A DNA stretch of 64,000 nt from Knoellia remsis. Its GTDB lineage: Bacteria; Actinomycetota; Actinomycetes; Actinomycetales; Dermatophilaceae. The translations under genes and the position numbers were made by a program. A model generated the notes under the pieces. The model did no database searches. It was given only the letters and a program-made list of their open reading frames with translations, and had not been told where the DNA came from. Of the stretch, positions 20,301 to 27,800 are shown piece by piece. The first letter of the stretch is position 1. Every line of letters begins with the position of its first letter. The stretch covers positions 47,181 through 111,180 of the forward strand of contig NZ_PVTI01000011.1 in assembly GCF_003002895.1 (NCBI RefSeq). The letters run 5' to 3'.

Positions 20301-20679
20301 GTTCAACTACTCGACCACCCACGGGCTCCGGGTCCGGGCCACAACCGTGACGGGCTCGGAGATCACCGGTCCCGTCCGCGCGACCACGGTCGACGCTCCG
20401 CGCGAGCTCACCCGGGTCTGGGAGAAGGCGGGATGCTCGGGTCCGAGCGGCCAGCCCTGCGTGGCGTTCTCGGTGGCCGGGTTCAAGCCCGGTACCTACA
20501 ACGTGATCTTCAACCACACCTCGGAAGCGGGGCGCTTCGACACCGGCACGAACCTGCGGGTGGGGAGTGATGGCCGGGGCACGTGGAACGGCGAGTACTA
20601 CGTCAGGAAGTACGGCACCACGCTGAACATCAGGTTCATCGGGCCGAGTGGTGACTTCGTTCTCGGCACACGCTGGTGA
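14368..20679 (+). CDS. Giant Ig-like/fibronectin type III surface protein B (tandem paralogue)
   Basis: 2,103 residues from the ATG at 14368; AGGAG lies 12 bases ahead. A GTG at 14344 is in frame and would add 8 residues. Colinear with the preceding gene: Arg-rich tail, membrane anchor at about 18-35, the shared block TVHEADVGDGGVW, the same series of ND-containing Ig-like domains, and fibronectin III units to the end. The copies agree best in the Ig-like middle and diverge most in the last 300 residues, which carry no sortase motif. Codon use is uniform and C-ending, unlike the start of copy A. The 120-base gap before it lacks a clear promoter, so it may be read through from copy A. Two versions of one surface fibre or ligand display is the simplest reading. 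Confidence 0.85.
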   Translation: MTRAGRATRMPRGRRGVASVGVLAVTASMLLYAAVTSEGTTVHEADVGDGGVWVSSSAQAKYGRLNTQARQLDAGVSTALATGSKLDVLQDGAAVVGVATGNTLMPIDVRTSTAQDSGAAAPAPVSVDGQFTPATVDMRGGTIAAVDPKTGKVWAQRVDVKKGIDSLTDVSTTAKPLATIGGNAAIAVDERGTVVAASGATGRVVTIAAAGDDLAKPVTVTTKVRAPSLDVTAVGDTWVLYDPTKDELTIEGRDEPISAGAALGDGPAYAALQQPGPKASSVVIANRVAARPVQLDGSGEGQGGVEVQEQANRSVEPPLVARPVVLRGCLHAAWSETGNVFYGANCGRANPVAAGTLAGGGKGVVRDGVAFRVNRGNIVLNQLDTGDVWDLDSTKQKIDNWDALIPPTKKDDDNDKKDENVVDDQQVSQPPKAMPDNLRVRAGRTNKIHPLDNDTDAKGSILAIDPKDLTPPSAQDVTATVSSDGQSVDVAIPQNPRASTITFSYKVSNGKAKQKGSAKIVLTVVGDEVNTPPKLREGQAQLARTTYPVVAGGRVAASVLGDWRDGESDPLSVEAVDPSTVIDGQGRVGITAAAKPGPATVAYGVNDGRLTTKGEVDLTVLDLTDPKAVPPKTQPDVVRAVLGKPVQLEPLGNDVPGADPGDPDAKLRLAGEVVPSGALDVDTNLTTGVVTVTPTGLGSTELSYAAQSGGTVAPGRIRVDVVEPADPEAPPVAVPDGATLRDQSPTMVDVLANDYSPRADVVVTQSATAAGDNRWLRPTVYQGRWVRIEALEPSPVSGTGSRQGTVEYTISDGTKRTTGRINVVQRPPLQGTAPTVEDDKVTVREADSVSIPVLDNDTMADGIPLVLDPGSVKVIGGGEQRAFASGNLVRYVPEFTGLTAPKDVVIEYAAYAEGAPEQAKTGRVTVTVTPLPTTTSPNQAPIARSFSGSVTAGESVTLTIPSTGVDPDGDTVTMRGIVGAEADALELTYGRVVAIGPATIRYEAYPNAAGTDLIRYEVQDRFGATSQAFVRVGVVQPGDPQPPVAVEDEIVAAPGKRVRAHVLRNDLIARNDSVRLEWEDLNSDAVKRQWQVDEDDNTISTVVPEPTAPTHEFGYGIDNGIFDPSRTTVLVRGVPGYVNPPIAQDDVAKVTPGETTALVDVLENDTDIDSDPTTLKVAEVLSPQGKVENGKIRVTLTDYPQTVPYVIEDEDDARALALIYVPAGDNGSPFVVEGALVEMDKDSTKTVDIADYVKSPRGKVVGITAAATVSSSPSASLEAQADGANRVTLTSKNGYIGPGALMLEVSDQESNDDKDVRTAYVSVPVQIGPKVPLLRCPSAPLVLNAGGRAREVDIPTYCRAWLPIGMNLDDVRFEATWEPQPQGADLEQAEAGGRLVTLSAGERAPSGTGSVTVSSPGMPSVKFPVRVLGLGDGGIVGAGLSDANASFGPPRVRPISVDGLNEGESTTVDVSRYLDSPLAKPACSIQAAALESGSGIEVSRSGCTLTLRATSQPSPIATISLVVSDGPERSAPGRVTVTLRGKPAAPQNVSAIADRIAGGQARVSWSAPTYDGGLPISRYTVRWAGDSQQCSSSPCTITGLTNGKDYTFTVVATNPVGDSPPGGPSNVVQPDTKPEATSGVRMVSRGDGTLNIAWSPAPNKGSPITKYVVRLIPTASGSSPRTVQVAGGATSATASGLNNNTPYSVAVQAWNKAGAGPFGPAVQMQSAGTPPPVTGISGATRGAGAAYDSESIKLTWNQQTNPNGPPLKAYTIYRNVGGGAWTQIGRVGAQTRTFATTIPYDGRRYGFTVTATNGADKESAKGTPWTYTSVGVPTTPSVRASTPRADKSVVVNVQMGKPRAGGFDKILWRGGGKNGVVDCGCAPGTTKTFTLPNMGINPLTIKVRTVNSGGTQSAEATSNQVQPYGPTIAPSNLRASVSGRTITWRWNITNNGRPVNVDVSVDGGPWKNPDGREVHSQTFNYSTTHGLRVRATTVTGSEITGPVRATTVDAPRELTRVWEKAGCSGPSGQPCVAFSVAGFKPGTYNVIFNHTSEAGRFDTGTNLRVGSDGRGTWNGEYYVRKYGTTLNIRFIGPSGDFVLGTRW

Positions 20680-20709
20680 GGTCGCTTCGGTGCGGCGCGA
20701 CGACCTCGC

Positions 20710-20925
20710 TCAGTCGATGACGGCGAGGATGTCGCCTTCCTGGACGACGTCGCCGACCTCGACCTTGACCTCACTCACCGTCCCCGCGTGCTCGGTGAGG
20801 ACGGGGATCTCCATCTTCATCGACTCGAGCAGGGCGATCTCGGTGCCCGGCTCGACGCTCTGACCCTTCTCGACGGCGATCGACAGGACGTTGGCGACGA
20901 GATCGGAGACGACGTGGTGCGGCAT
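20710..20925 (-). CDS. Small biotin-attachment protein, TB7.3-like
   Basis: 71 residues forming a single biotinyl/lipoyl domain. The biotinylation motif is ESMKM, with K37 the acceptor. The ATG at 20925 gives the same length and register as mycobacterial TB7.3 (Rv3221c, 71 residues). A GTG at 20943 would add six residues, and neither start has a strong ribosome site. Such free-standing carriers may serve as biotin carboxyl carriers or biotin stores; no carboxylase subunit is adjacent. It is convergent with the giant surface gene, with 30 bases between the stops. Confidence 0.85.
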   Translation of the reverse strand: MPHHVVSDLVANVLSIAVEKGQSVEPGTEIALLESMKMEIPVLTEHAGTVSEVKVEVGDVVQEGDILAVID

Positions 20926-20999
20926 ACGGCGAACCGTATCCACTACGGCGCGGTAACCACGAACGCCGCTGCACAGGTGGGATGACTCGACCCTGCTTG

Positions 21000-21055
21000 T
21001 TCACCGTCGATGACGGATAGGTGTGCATGAACACTTATCCGTCATCGAGGGTGAA
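21000..21055. repeat. Long hairpin, 25-bp arms, in a divergent intergenic region
   Basis: Arms 21000-21024 and 21031-21055 pair with two mismatches around a 6-base loop. It sits between the divergent biotin protein and zinc-ribbon genes, so it cannot end either transcript. A weaker hairpin (CCGCGC/GCGCGG) follows an octamer GTATGCCG at 21103. Together they fill most of this 291-bp gap. Confidence 0.7.
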
Positions 21056-21216
21056 ACCAACATGACCACCCCCGCGGCCCCGGACGGGTCCGGTGCCGGG
21101 GGCGTATGCCGTCCGCGCATTTCGAGGTGCGCGGCGTCGCCGTTAGGGTGGGCTGCCGAGGCGGCGCGCCTGCGAGTGCGCCACCTCGCCGCGTTCCCCC
21201 TGATGAAGGACTCGTC

Positions 21217-21921
21217 ATGTCATGCCGCTCCTGCGGCGCCGCGCTCGAGGGCACCGCGCAGTACTGCTCCCAGTGCGGGGCTCGCGTCGAGCTCGGCGCC
21301 CTCCTCGGCGTCGGCACCGCCGTCGACGCAGCGCCCGTCGACCCGGACGTCGAGACCGAGGTGGAGCGCGACCGACGGCCGTTCCCGCTCGGACGAGCGC
21401 TGGCGATGGTCGCGACGTTCCTCGTGCTCACCGTCATCGGTGCACTCGCGTTGACCCGGATCTTCGGGTCGGGCGGCCCGGAGCAGGCAAGCGCCGCGTC
21501 CTCGGCGCAGGCGTCCCAGACCGAGGAGGAGGCCGGCGACACGGCGTCCTCCGCCCAAGCGCCCTCGCAGACGCCCTCCGGCGGGGCCGCGTCACCGACA
21601 TCGACGCCGTCCCCCACGCCGACGCCCTCGTCACCGTCCCCCACGCCGGTGCAGATCCCCGCCGGAGCGCGACTCTGCTCGACCGCCGGCACCGATGCCG
21701 TCGCCAGCGCCTACGCCGGGACCGAGCGCACGAGCTGCGAGTTCTCCGAGTCGGTGCGGACGGCATACCGCGACGAAGGCACCCCGGACGGCGAGGCGAG
21801 CCTGCGCGTGCGCAGCCCCGTCACGAAGAAGTGGTACTCCCTCACCTGCGACGGCGGCACGCCCGTGCGCTGCGTGACGACGACCGGTGCCGTCGTCTAC
21901 CTCGCCCCCGCGGGCAACTGA
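21217..21921 (+). CDS. Zinc-ribbon membrane protein of unknown function
   Basis: 234 residues. An N-terminal zinc ribbon with C3, C6, C17 and C20 is followed by an acidic linker, one membrane segment at about 60-83, a Ser/Ala/Thr/Pro-rich stretch (95-150), and a C-terminal outer domain with three cysteines. The ATG at 21217 follows GAAGGA by 6 bases; an in-frame start 111 bases upstream has no ribosome site. The architecture (cytoplasmic ribbon, single membrane span, secreted domain) suggests a regulator or adaptor at the envelope. The C-terminal domain may bind a cell-wall ligand, but I recognise no family. Confidence 0.75.
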   Translation: MSCRSCGAALEGTAQYCSQCGARVELGALLGVGTAVDAAPVDPDVETEVERDRRPFPLGRALAMVATFLVLTVIGALALTRIFGSGGPEQASAASSAQASQTEEEAGDTASSAQAPSQTPSGGAASPTSTPSPTPTPSSPSPTPVQIPAGARLCSTAGTDAVASAYAGTERTSCEFSESVRTAYRDEGTPDGEASLRVRSPVTKKWYSLTCDGGTPVRCVTTTGAVVYLAPAGN

Positions 21922-21933
21922 CCCCCACACCAT

Positions 21934-22000
21934 GTATTGCCCGTCTGGGCCGTTCCAGCGCCGGCGCACCGGCACGAGATGGAGCCCAAACGGGCAATAC
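21934..22000. terminator. Bidirectional hairpin between zinc-ribbon gene and ino1
   Basis: An 11-bp perfect inverted repeat (GTATTGCCCGT at 21934-21944 and its complement at 21990-22000) encloses a smaller TGGGC/GCCCA stem. It lies between two convergent genes, 12 bases after one stop and 14 from the other. There is no clear U-tract on either strand. Confidence 0.6.
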
Positions 22001-22014
22001 GTGGGATCAGAGCG

Positions 22015-23106
22015 TCAGCGCTCCTCGGTACCTGCGATGAAGGCCTCGAGCTTCGCGCGGCCCTCGGTGTCCTCACGCTGCTCCGGCGGGGACTTCATGA
22101 GGTAGGACGACGCCGACAGCAGGGCGCCGCCGATGCCGCGGTCCTTGGCGATCTTCGCCGCACGGATGGCGTCGATGATGATGCCCGCCGAGTTCGGCGA
22201 GTCCCACACCTCGAGCTTGTACTCGAGGTTCAGCGGCACGTCACCGAACGCGCGACCCTCGAGGCGGACGTAGGCCCACTTGCGGTCGTCGAGCCAGGCG
22301 ACGTAGTCCGACGGGCCGATGTGGACGTTCTTGTCGTCGATCTTGCCCGCGAGCGGGCCGTCGAGGTTCGACGTCACGGCCTGCGTCTTCGACACCTTCT
22401 TGGACTCCAGGCGCTCGCGCTCGAGCATGTTCTTGAAGTCCATGTTGCCGCCGACGTTGAGCTGGTAGGTGCGGTCCAGCGTGACGCCGCGGTCCTCGAA
22501 CAGCTTGGCCATGACGCGGTGCGTGATCGTCGCGCCGACCTGGGACTTGATGTCGTCACCGATGATCGGCACACCGGCGGCCTCGAACTTCGCCGCCCAC
22601 TCCGGGTCGGAGGCGATGAAGACCGGCAGCGCGTTGACGAAGGCGACACCCGCGTCGATCGCGCACTGCGCGTAGAACTTGTCGGCCTGCTCCGACCCCA
22701 CCGGCAGGTAGGAGACGAGCACGTCGACCTTGGCGTCCTTGAGCGCCTGGACGACGTCGACCGGCTCGGCCGGGGACTCGTCGATCGTCTGCGCGTAGTA
22801 CTTGCCGATGCCGTCGAGGGTGTGGCCGCGCTGGACCTCGACACCGCTCGTGGGGACGTCGGCGATCTTGATGGTGTTGTTCTCCGAGGCGTTGATGGCC
22901 TCGGCGAGGTCCTTGCCGACCTTCTTGTCGTCGACGTCGAACGCCGCGACGAACTCGACGTCCTTGACGTGGTAGTCGCCGAACTGGACGTGCATGAGGC
23001 CGGGGACGGTGCCCGACGGGTCTGCATCCTTGTAGTACTCGACGCCCTGCACGAGCGAGCTCGCGCAGTTACCGACGCCGACGATGGCGACGCGGATCGA
23101 ACCCAT
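22015..23106 (-). CDS. ino1: Inositol-1-phosphate synthase
   Basis: 363 residues, a typical actinobacterial myo-inositol-1-phosphate synthase, which converts glucose-6-phosphate to inositol-1-phosphate using NAD. This is the first step to phosphatidylinositol, mannosylated lipids and, in some actinobacteria, mycothiol. The N-terminal GVGNCASSL is the NAD-binding loop. The conserved blocks [15 protein letters not shown] and [15 protein letters not shown] are seen. The ATG follows AAGGAG by about 8 bases. It is followed in gene order by a padR regulator, the same pairing as Rv0046c/Rv0047c in M. tuberculosis. Confidence 0.95.
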   Translation of the reverse strand: MGSIRVAIVGVGNCASSLVQGVEYYKDADPSGTVPGLMHVQFGDYHVKDVEFVAAFDVDDKKVGKDLAEAINASENNTIKIADVPTSGVEVQRGHTLDGIGKYYAQTIDESPAEPVDVVQALKDAKVDVLVSYLPVGSEQADKFYAQCAIDAGVAFVNALPVFIASDPEWAAKFEAAGVPIIGDDIKSQVGATITHRVMAKLFEDRGVTLDRTYQLNVGGNMDFKNMLERERLESKKVSKTQAVTSNLDGPLAGKIDDKNVHIGPSDYVAWLDDRKWAYVRLEGRAFGDVPLNLEYKLEVWDSPNSAGIIIDAIRAAKIAKDRGIGGALLSASSYLMKSPPEQREDTEGRAKLEAFIAGTEER

Positions 23107-23277
23107 GATGGTGTTCTCCTTCTGGTGGGGTTGCCGTTCTCGGCGGTATGCCGTGTGGCAGGGGATTGGTCTGTCGGTCTGGTGGTCGTGTGGTCGGGGT
23201 CGGGTGTTCCGGTCGGGTGGCCAGTCAACGCCTCGCCCGTGACGGGCCGGTGTCGGGCCGGGAACGAGTGGCTGGAC

Positions 23278-23868
23278 CTAGGGCTGCGGCCCCGGGTCGT
23301 TCGGATGACGCCGCTCGGCGTCGATGAGCTCGGTGAGCCAGCGGACCTCGCGCTCCTGGCTGTCCTCGCCGTGCTGGGCCAGCGCAGCGGTCCACTGGTC
23401 GAGGCGCTCGCGGGCCTTGGCCGAGTTGGCGCGCACGGTCTCGAGCTGCTCCTCGACGCGCGAGCGCCGGCCCTCGAGGATCCGCAGCCGCACGTCGGCC
23501 TCGGTCCGGGCAAAGAAGGCGAGCCGCACCCCGAAGCCGTCGTCGTCGTAGGCCGCGGCGTCGATGCGGCGGGCGGCCTCCTCGAAGGCCTCCTTGCCGG
23601 CGGCGGTGATCTCGTAGACGATCCGGTTGCGTCCCGTCGCGCGTGCCGAGCCGGCCGCGGCGGGGACGGGCTTGCCGGCCGGGGTCGACTGGGCGATGAG
23701 CCCGCGGTCGAGCAGCCCCGACAGCGCCGGGTAGAGGGTGCCGTAGGACAGGGCACGGAAGGCGCCGAGGGCCTCGTTGAGCCGGCGCCGCAGCTCGTAG
23801 CCGTGGGCCGGTCCCTCGTGCAGCAGCCCGAGGAGGGCGAAGTCGAGCAGTTCGGACCGCTTGCTCAC
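23278..23868 (-). CDS. PadR-family transcriptional regulator
   Basis: 196 residues. Residues 1-80 are a winged helix with the PadR signature LLDFALLGLLHEGPAHGYEL and SYGTLYPALSGLL. The remaining helical part resembles the Vir-like C-terminal dimerisation domain. The GTG start follows GGAGGTG by 7 bases. It lies 171 bases upstream of ino1 on the same strand and divergent from ponA1, matching mycobacterial synteny. It probably represses itself through the inverted repeat just upstream, and possibly ino1 or ponA1 (inference). Confidence 0.9.
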   Translation of the reverse strand: MSKRSELLDFALLGLLHEGPAHGYELRRRLNEALGAFRALSYGTLYPALSGLLDRGLIAQSTPAGKPVPAAAGSARATGRNRIVYEITAAGKEAFEEAARRIDAAAYDDDGFGVRLAFFARTEADVRLRILEGRRSRVEEQLETVRANSAKARERLDQWTAALAQHGEDSQEREVRWLTELIDAERRHPNDPGPQP

Positions 23869-23894
23869 GGTGTCTCACCTCCATCGCCGGTCAC

Positions 23895-23917
23895 CTGACA
23901 AACCTCGCGCTTGTCAG
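23895..23917. promoter_or_regulatory. Candidate PadR operator (inverted repeat)
   Basis: CTGACAA at 23895-23901 and TTGTCAG at 23911-23917 form a perfect 7-bp inverted repeat with a 9-base spacer. It is centred about 38 bases upstream of the padR start, in the divergent padR/ponA1 gap. Position and symmetry suit an autoregulatory dimer site. Which protein binds is inference. Confidence 0.45.
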
Positions 23918-23939
23918 TCGTCACTGTACAACAGCGTTA

Positions 23940-23952
23940 TATCGTGGCGATA
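23940..23952. promoter_or_regulatory. Second inverted repeat in the padR/ponA1 gap
   Basis: TATCG-TGG-CGATA is a perfect 13-base inverted repeat in the most AT-rich part of the gap, about 130 bases before the ponA1 ATG. It could be a second operator or lie over the ponA1 promoter. No clear -35/-10 pair can be assigned. Confidence 0.35.
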
Positions 23953-24079
23953 CATCCAGACGATCGTCACAGGTCCTGAACGGCACTCACAGGTTCCGCG
24001 CGTCATACTGGATGAGCGCTCGCGGCACCGCGGCCGGTGCGCTCCTGCCCGCTTTTTTCCGCGCCTCGAAAGATCCTTG

Positions 24080-26365
24080 ATGAGCTCCACGCCCCGTACG
24101 CGAGCCGAGGCTCGCCGCACCACGAAGGCGTCCTCGCGCCAGCCGCGCCAGCCGCGCCAGCCGCGCCCCTCCGGTCGACGCTCCTGGCCGCGCCGCATCC
24201 TCTACACCCTGCTGGCGCTCTTCCTCCTCGGCGTCGCGACCGTCGGTGTCGCCTACGCCCTCATCGACACGCCCAAGCCGAACGACCTGGCGACGGCCCA
24301 GACCTCGATCGTCTACTTCGCCGACGGCAAGACCGAGATGGGCCGCATCTCCGACTCCGAGGGCAACCGGGAGTCGGTGGAGCTGTCGCAGGTGCCGCTG
24401 CACGTCCAGCGCGCCTTCGTCGCCGCCGAGGACCGCGACTTCTACCAGAACAACGGCATCTCACCGACCGGCATCGCGCGGGCCGTGTGGGTGGCGATCA
24501 AGGGTGGTGAGGCCACCCAGGGTGGCTCGACGATCACCCAGCAGTACGTGAAGAACTACTTCCTCACCCAGGACCGCACCCTCACCCGCAAGGGCAAGGA
24601 GATCCTGATCTCCCTCAAGATCGACGGGCAGCAGTCCAAGGACGAGATCCTCGCGAACTACCTCAACACGATCTACTACGGCCGCGGTGCCTACGGCATC
24701 CAGACCGCGTCGAAGGCGTACTTCGGCAAGGACGTCAGCAAGCTCACCCCCGCCGAGGGTGCCTTCCTCGCCTCGGTGATCCGCGGCCCGTCCCTCTACG
24801 ACCCCCGCCTCGGCGACAGCCAGGTCGAGCGCGCGAAGAGCCGGTCGGCATACATCCTCGACGCCATGGTGACCGAGGGCTGGCTCTCGCCGGAGGACCG
24901 CGCGAAGGCGACGTTCCCCGAGAGCTTCGTCAAGTACAGCCCGCCGAAGGTCTCCGGCCCCAACGGGTACGCGGTGCAGCTCGTCAAGGACGAGCTCTCC
25001 CAGAAGGTCAAGCTCTCGGACTCGGACATCTCGCGAGGCGGCCTGCGGATCGTCACGACGATCGACGTCAAGAAGCAGAAGGCCGCCCAAGAGGCCATCG
25101 CGGACCGGCTCGAGGGGACGAAGAACCTCAACGTCGGCCTCGCCTCGGTCAAGCCGGGTGACGGAGCGGTCGAGGCGCTCTACGGCGGGGCCGACTTCGC
25201 CAAGCGCGAGCGCAACACCGCCACCCAGGACACGATGCAGGCCGGGTCGACCTTCAAGGTCTTCGCGCTCATCGCGGCGCTGCAGTCCGGCGAGATCAAC
25301 CTCCGCAACACCTTCCCGGGCCAGAGCCCGCAGTTCTTCGAGGAGTTCGAGAACCCCGCGGGCAAGACCGAGTTCAGCCGCCGCGGGGGCGTGAACAACT
25401 ACAACGACGAGGACTTCGGGCGGATCAACCTCATCCGGGCGACGGCCAACTCGGTGAACACCGTCTACGCGCGCCTCAACATCGAGGCCGGCCCCAAGAA
25501 GACCTCCGCGGCAGCCGCGGCCGCCGGTGTGACGACCAAGCTCAGCCCGAACTACGCCAACGTCCTCGGCACCGACAGCGTCAAGGTCATCGACATGGCC
25601 AACGCCTACGCGACGCTGGCGGCCAAGGGCGTCCGGGCGACGCCGTACTACGTCAAGTCGGTCACCTCCGTCGACGAGTCCTTCGACTACACCGCGAAGC
25701 CGGTGACCAAGCGGGTCTTCGAGGAGGACGTCGTCGCCGACGTCGTCTACGCGATGCAGGCGGTCGTCGACGAGGGCAGCGGTGAGTATGCCGGCCGCCG
25801 CCTCGATCGTCCGGCTGCCGGCAAGACCGGCACGTCGAGCGACCAGTACTCCGCCTGGTTCGACGGGTTCGTCCCCCAGCTCGCCACGGCCGTCGGCATG
25901 TTCGAGGGCGACGGGTCGCAGAAGGAGGCGAACCAGATGAAGGACGTGCCCGGGTGGGGCAACATCACCGGCGGCACGATCCCCGTGCGCATCTGGACCG
26001 ACTACATGCGCGTCGCCACCGAAGGCATGGAGGTCGTGAAGTTCCCGGAGCCGGCCTACGTCAACCGCGACGCCGCACCCAAGCAGACCCAGCGGCCCGA
26101 GAACAACAACGACGACAGCGACAGCAACGAGGAGACGTCCAGGCCCGAGACCTCCCGTCCCGAGCCGGAACCCTCGACGTCCACGCCCGAGCCGACGACG
26201 CCGAGCCCGACGCCGACACCGGAGCCCACGACCCCGAAGCCGACGCCGACCCCGGAGCCGAGCCAACCGGAGCCGACGATCACCATCCCGGTACCCCCGG
26301 GCAACGGCGGAGGCGGCGGGGGTGGGGGCGGCGGCAACAACGACGCCACCCCCGGCTCCGGCTGA
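24080..26365 (+). CDS. ponA1: Class A penicillin-binding protein (PonA1-type)
   Basis: 761 residues, bifunctional peptidoglycan synthase. After a basic cytoplasmic tail and a membrane anchor at about 37-58 comes the glycosyltransferase domain, with catalytic E117 in AAEDRDFY and the GGSTITQQYVKN block. The transpeptidase domain carries S390-T-F-K393, SVN, and K582-T-G. The C-terminus is a Pro/Thr/Glu-rich tail followed by a glycine run. The ATG at 24080 fits homologous starts; upstream in-frame sequence has no ribosome site and runs through the padR promoter. Gene order padR-ponA1-membrane protein-rpsF matches M. tuberculosis Rv0047c-Rv0053. It acts outside the membrane in wall synthesis. Confidence 0.94.
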   Translation: MSSTPRTRAEARRTTKASSRQPRQPRQPRPSGRRSWPRRILYTLLALFLLGVATVGVAYALIDTPKPNDLATAQTSIVYFADGKTEMGRISDSEGNRESVELSQVPLHVQRAFVAAEDRDFYQNNGISPTGIARAVWVAIKGGEATQGGSTITQQYVKNYFLTQDRTLTRKGKEILISLKIDGQQSKDEILANYLNTIYYGRGAYGIQTASKAYFGKDVSKLTPAEGAFLASVIRGPSLYDPRLGDSQVERAKSRSAYILDAMVTEGWLSPEDRAKATFPESFVKYSPPKVSGPNGYAVQLVKDELSQKVKLSDSDISRGGLRIVTTIDVKKQKAAQEAIADRLEGTKNLNVGLASVKPGDGAVEALYGGADFAKRERNTATQDTMQAGSTFKVFALIAALQSGEINLRNTFPGQSPQFFEEFENPAGKTEFSRRGGVNNYNDEDFGRINLIRATANSVNTVYARLNIEAGPKKTSAAAAAAGVTTKLSPNYANVLGTDSVKVIDMANAYATLAAKGVRATPYYVKSVTSVDESFDYTAKPVTKRVFEEDVVADVVYAMQAVVDEGSGEYAGRRLDRPAAGKTGTSSDQYSAWFDGFVPQLATAVGMFEGDGSQKEANQMKDVPGWGNITGGTIPVRIWTDYMRVATEGMEVVKFPEPAYVNRDAAPKQTQRPENNNDDSDSNEETSRPETSRPEPEPSTSTPEPTTPSPTPTPEPTTPKPTPTPEPSQPEPTITIPVPPGNGGGGGGGGGGNNDATPGSG

Positions 26366-26375
26366 CGCCAGGTCC

Positions 26376-27737
26376 ATGACGACGCCGTCTCGGGAGCGAG
26401 GTCCGGCGCGCGGTTCCTCCGCGGGCGCCGGGGCGTTCTCGCCGGCCGTCGTCCTCCTCGCCGCGCTGCCCGTCCTGGTCGCCGTGTGGAAGCAGGCGCC
26501 CTGCCTCCAGCGGGGCTGGGGCGGGCAGCTCCCGTTCTGGCGCTTCTGCTACTCCGACCTCGCCGTGACCACCGAGACGAGCGGCGCCGAAGCCGGCCTC
26601 ACGGCATACCTCACCGGCTCGGTCCCGCTCGACCAGCCGCCGCTCACCGGTGCCGTCATGTCCCTGCTCGCCGGCCCCGCGCCCGGCGAGGGCGCGCTCG
26701 CCACCCAACGGTGGGTGATCGCAGCCTGGGCCGTCCTCTCCGTCGTGGGCCTCGCGGCGATGGCGTGGTGGGTGGCGACCGCGCGCTCGGCGACCGACCG
26801 CCCACTCGGCACCGACCCGCGCATGGTCGTCCTCGCCCCCGTCGCCGCCCTCACCGTGCTGCTGTCACCCGACCTCCTCGGCGTCGCCCTCGCGACGAGC
26901 GGCCTGTGGGCCTGGACCCGCAGACAACCACTGCTCGCCGGCGCCCTCCTCGGTGCCGGGGTCATGGCCCGCACCTACCCGGCCCTGCTGCTCGTCGTCG
27001 TCGCGTTGTTCGCGTGGCGCACCGGGCGCGAGCGCGAGCTGCCCCGGCTCGTCGGCGGCGCCCTCGCGACCGTCGCGGTCGTGGCGCTGCCGCTGCTCGC
27101 CCTGTCGCCGGGCACCCTGACCCGCGCCTGGCGGACGTGGATCGACCTGCCGGCCGGGCTCGGGTCGGTCTGGTACCTCCCGACCCTCGCCGGGGACCCC
27201 TGGTCGGCCCCTGTCCTCACCGGCGTGAGCATCGTCGGCATCGGCCTCGCGCTCGTCCTCGCCGGCCTGCTCGTCCTCGGCGCGCCGGTCACGCCGCGGC
27301 TCGGTGCGGTGGCGCTGCTCGTCGTCGCGGTGGCCCTCGTCTCGGGCAAGTCGTTCCCCGTGCAGGCCTCCCTGTGGCTCGTGCCGCTCGTCGCCCTCGC
27401 CGGGCTGCGCTGGCGCGACCACCTCGTGTGGGCGCTCGCGGAGGGCGTCCACTTCGTCACCGTGTGGCTCCACCTCGGCGGTGCCGGCACCAACCGTGCG
27501 CTGCCGCCGTCCTGGTATGCCGCCGCGCTCCTCGTGCGCGTCCTCGCCGTGTGCTGGCTCGCCGTGCGGGCGTGGCAGGTCGCGACCGAGCGGCAACCCG
27601 TGGTCGAGGACCCTGCGGGCCCCGCCAACGCCTCCGTCGACACCTCCGCCGACACCTCCGGCGACGCCTCCGTCGACGCCCCGGCTGACGGCGGCTCCGG
27701 CGATTTCGGCCGAGTGCCGGTGAGCCGGTACTCTTGA
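26376..27737 (+). CDS. Polytopic membrane protein, GT87-like (Rv0051 position)
   Basis: 453 residues from the ATG at 26376, 10 bases after ponA1. About ten hydrophobic segments and a short outer loop with DQPPLTG near the N-terminus suggest a polyprenyl-phosphate-dependent glycosyltransferase of the GT-C/GT87 type, as proposed for the membrane protein at this place in mycobacteria. The C-terminal 40 residues are a low-complexity DTSADTSGDASVD-like tail. A link to wall glycan assembly with PonA1 follows only from location. The exact activity is unknown. Confidence 0.7.
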   Translation: MTTPSRERGPARGSSAGAGAFSPAVVLLAALPVLVAVWKQAPCLQRGWGGQLPFWRFCYSDLAVTTETSGAEAGLTAYLTGSVPLDQPPLTGAVMSLLAGPAPGEGALATQRWVIAAWAVLSVVGLAAMAWWVATARSATDRPLGTDPRMVVLAPVAALTVLLSPDLLGVALATSGLWAWTRRQPLLAGALLGAGVMARTYPALLLVVVALFAWRTGRERELPRLVGGALATVAVVALPLLALSPGTLTRAWRTWIDLPAGLGSVWYLPTLAGDPWSAPVLTGVSIVGIGLALVLAGLLVLGAPVTPRLGAVALLVVAVALVSGKSFPVQASLWLVPLVALAGLRWRDHLVWALAEGVHFVTVWLHLGGAGTNRALPPSWYAAALLVRVLAVCWLAVRAWQVATERQPVVEDPAGPANASVDTSADTSGDASVDAPADGGSGDFGRVPVSRYS

Positions 27738-27800
27738 CCGGTTGCCTGTGCCCTGTGGACAACTCCACGGCGCTGTCGGCAGCAGTGCATACCCTCCTGT

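Noticed and set aside
18181..20517. Long antisense frame opposite giant protein B
   Set aside because: Same GC artefact: composition is biased, no ribosome site, and the sense strand carries fibronectin III domains.
1..20679. Prophage or genomic island covering the surface module
   Set aside because: No integrase, tRNA boundary, direct repeats or phage genes are seen, and base composition matches the rest apart from the start of giant A.
23861..24079. Longer ponA1 beginning inside the padR gene start
   Set aside because: It would run through the divergent promoter region. The added residues have no family match, and the ATG at 24080 fits homologue lengths.
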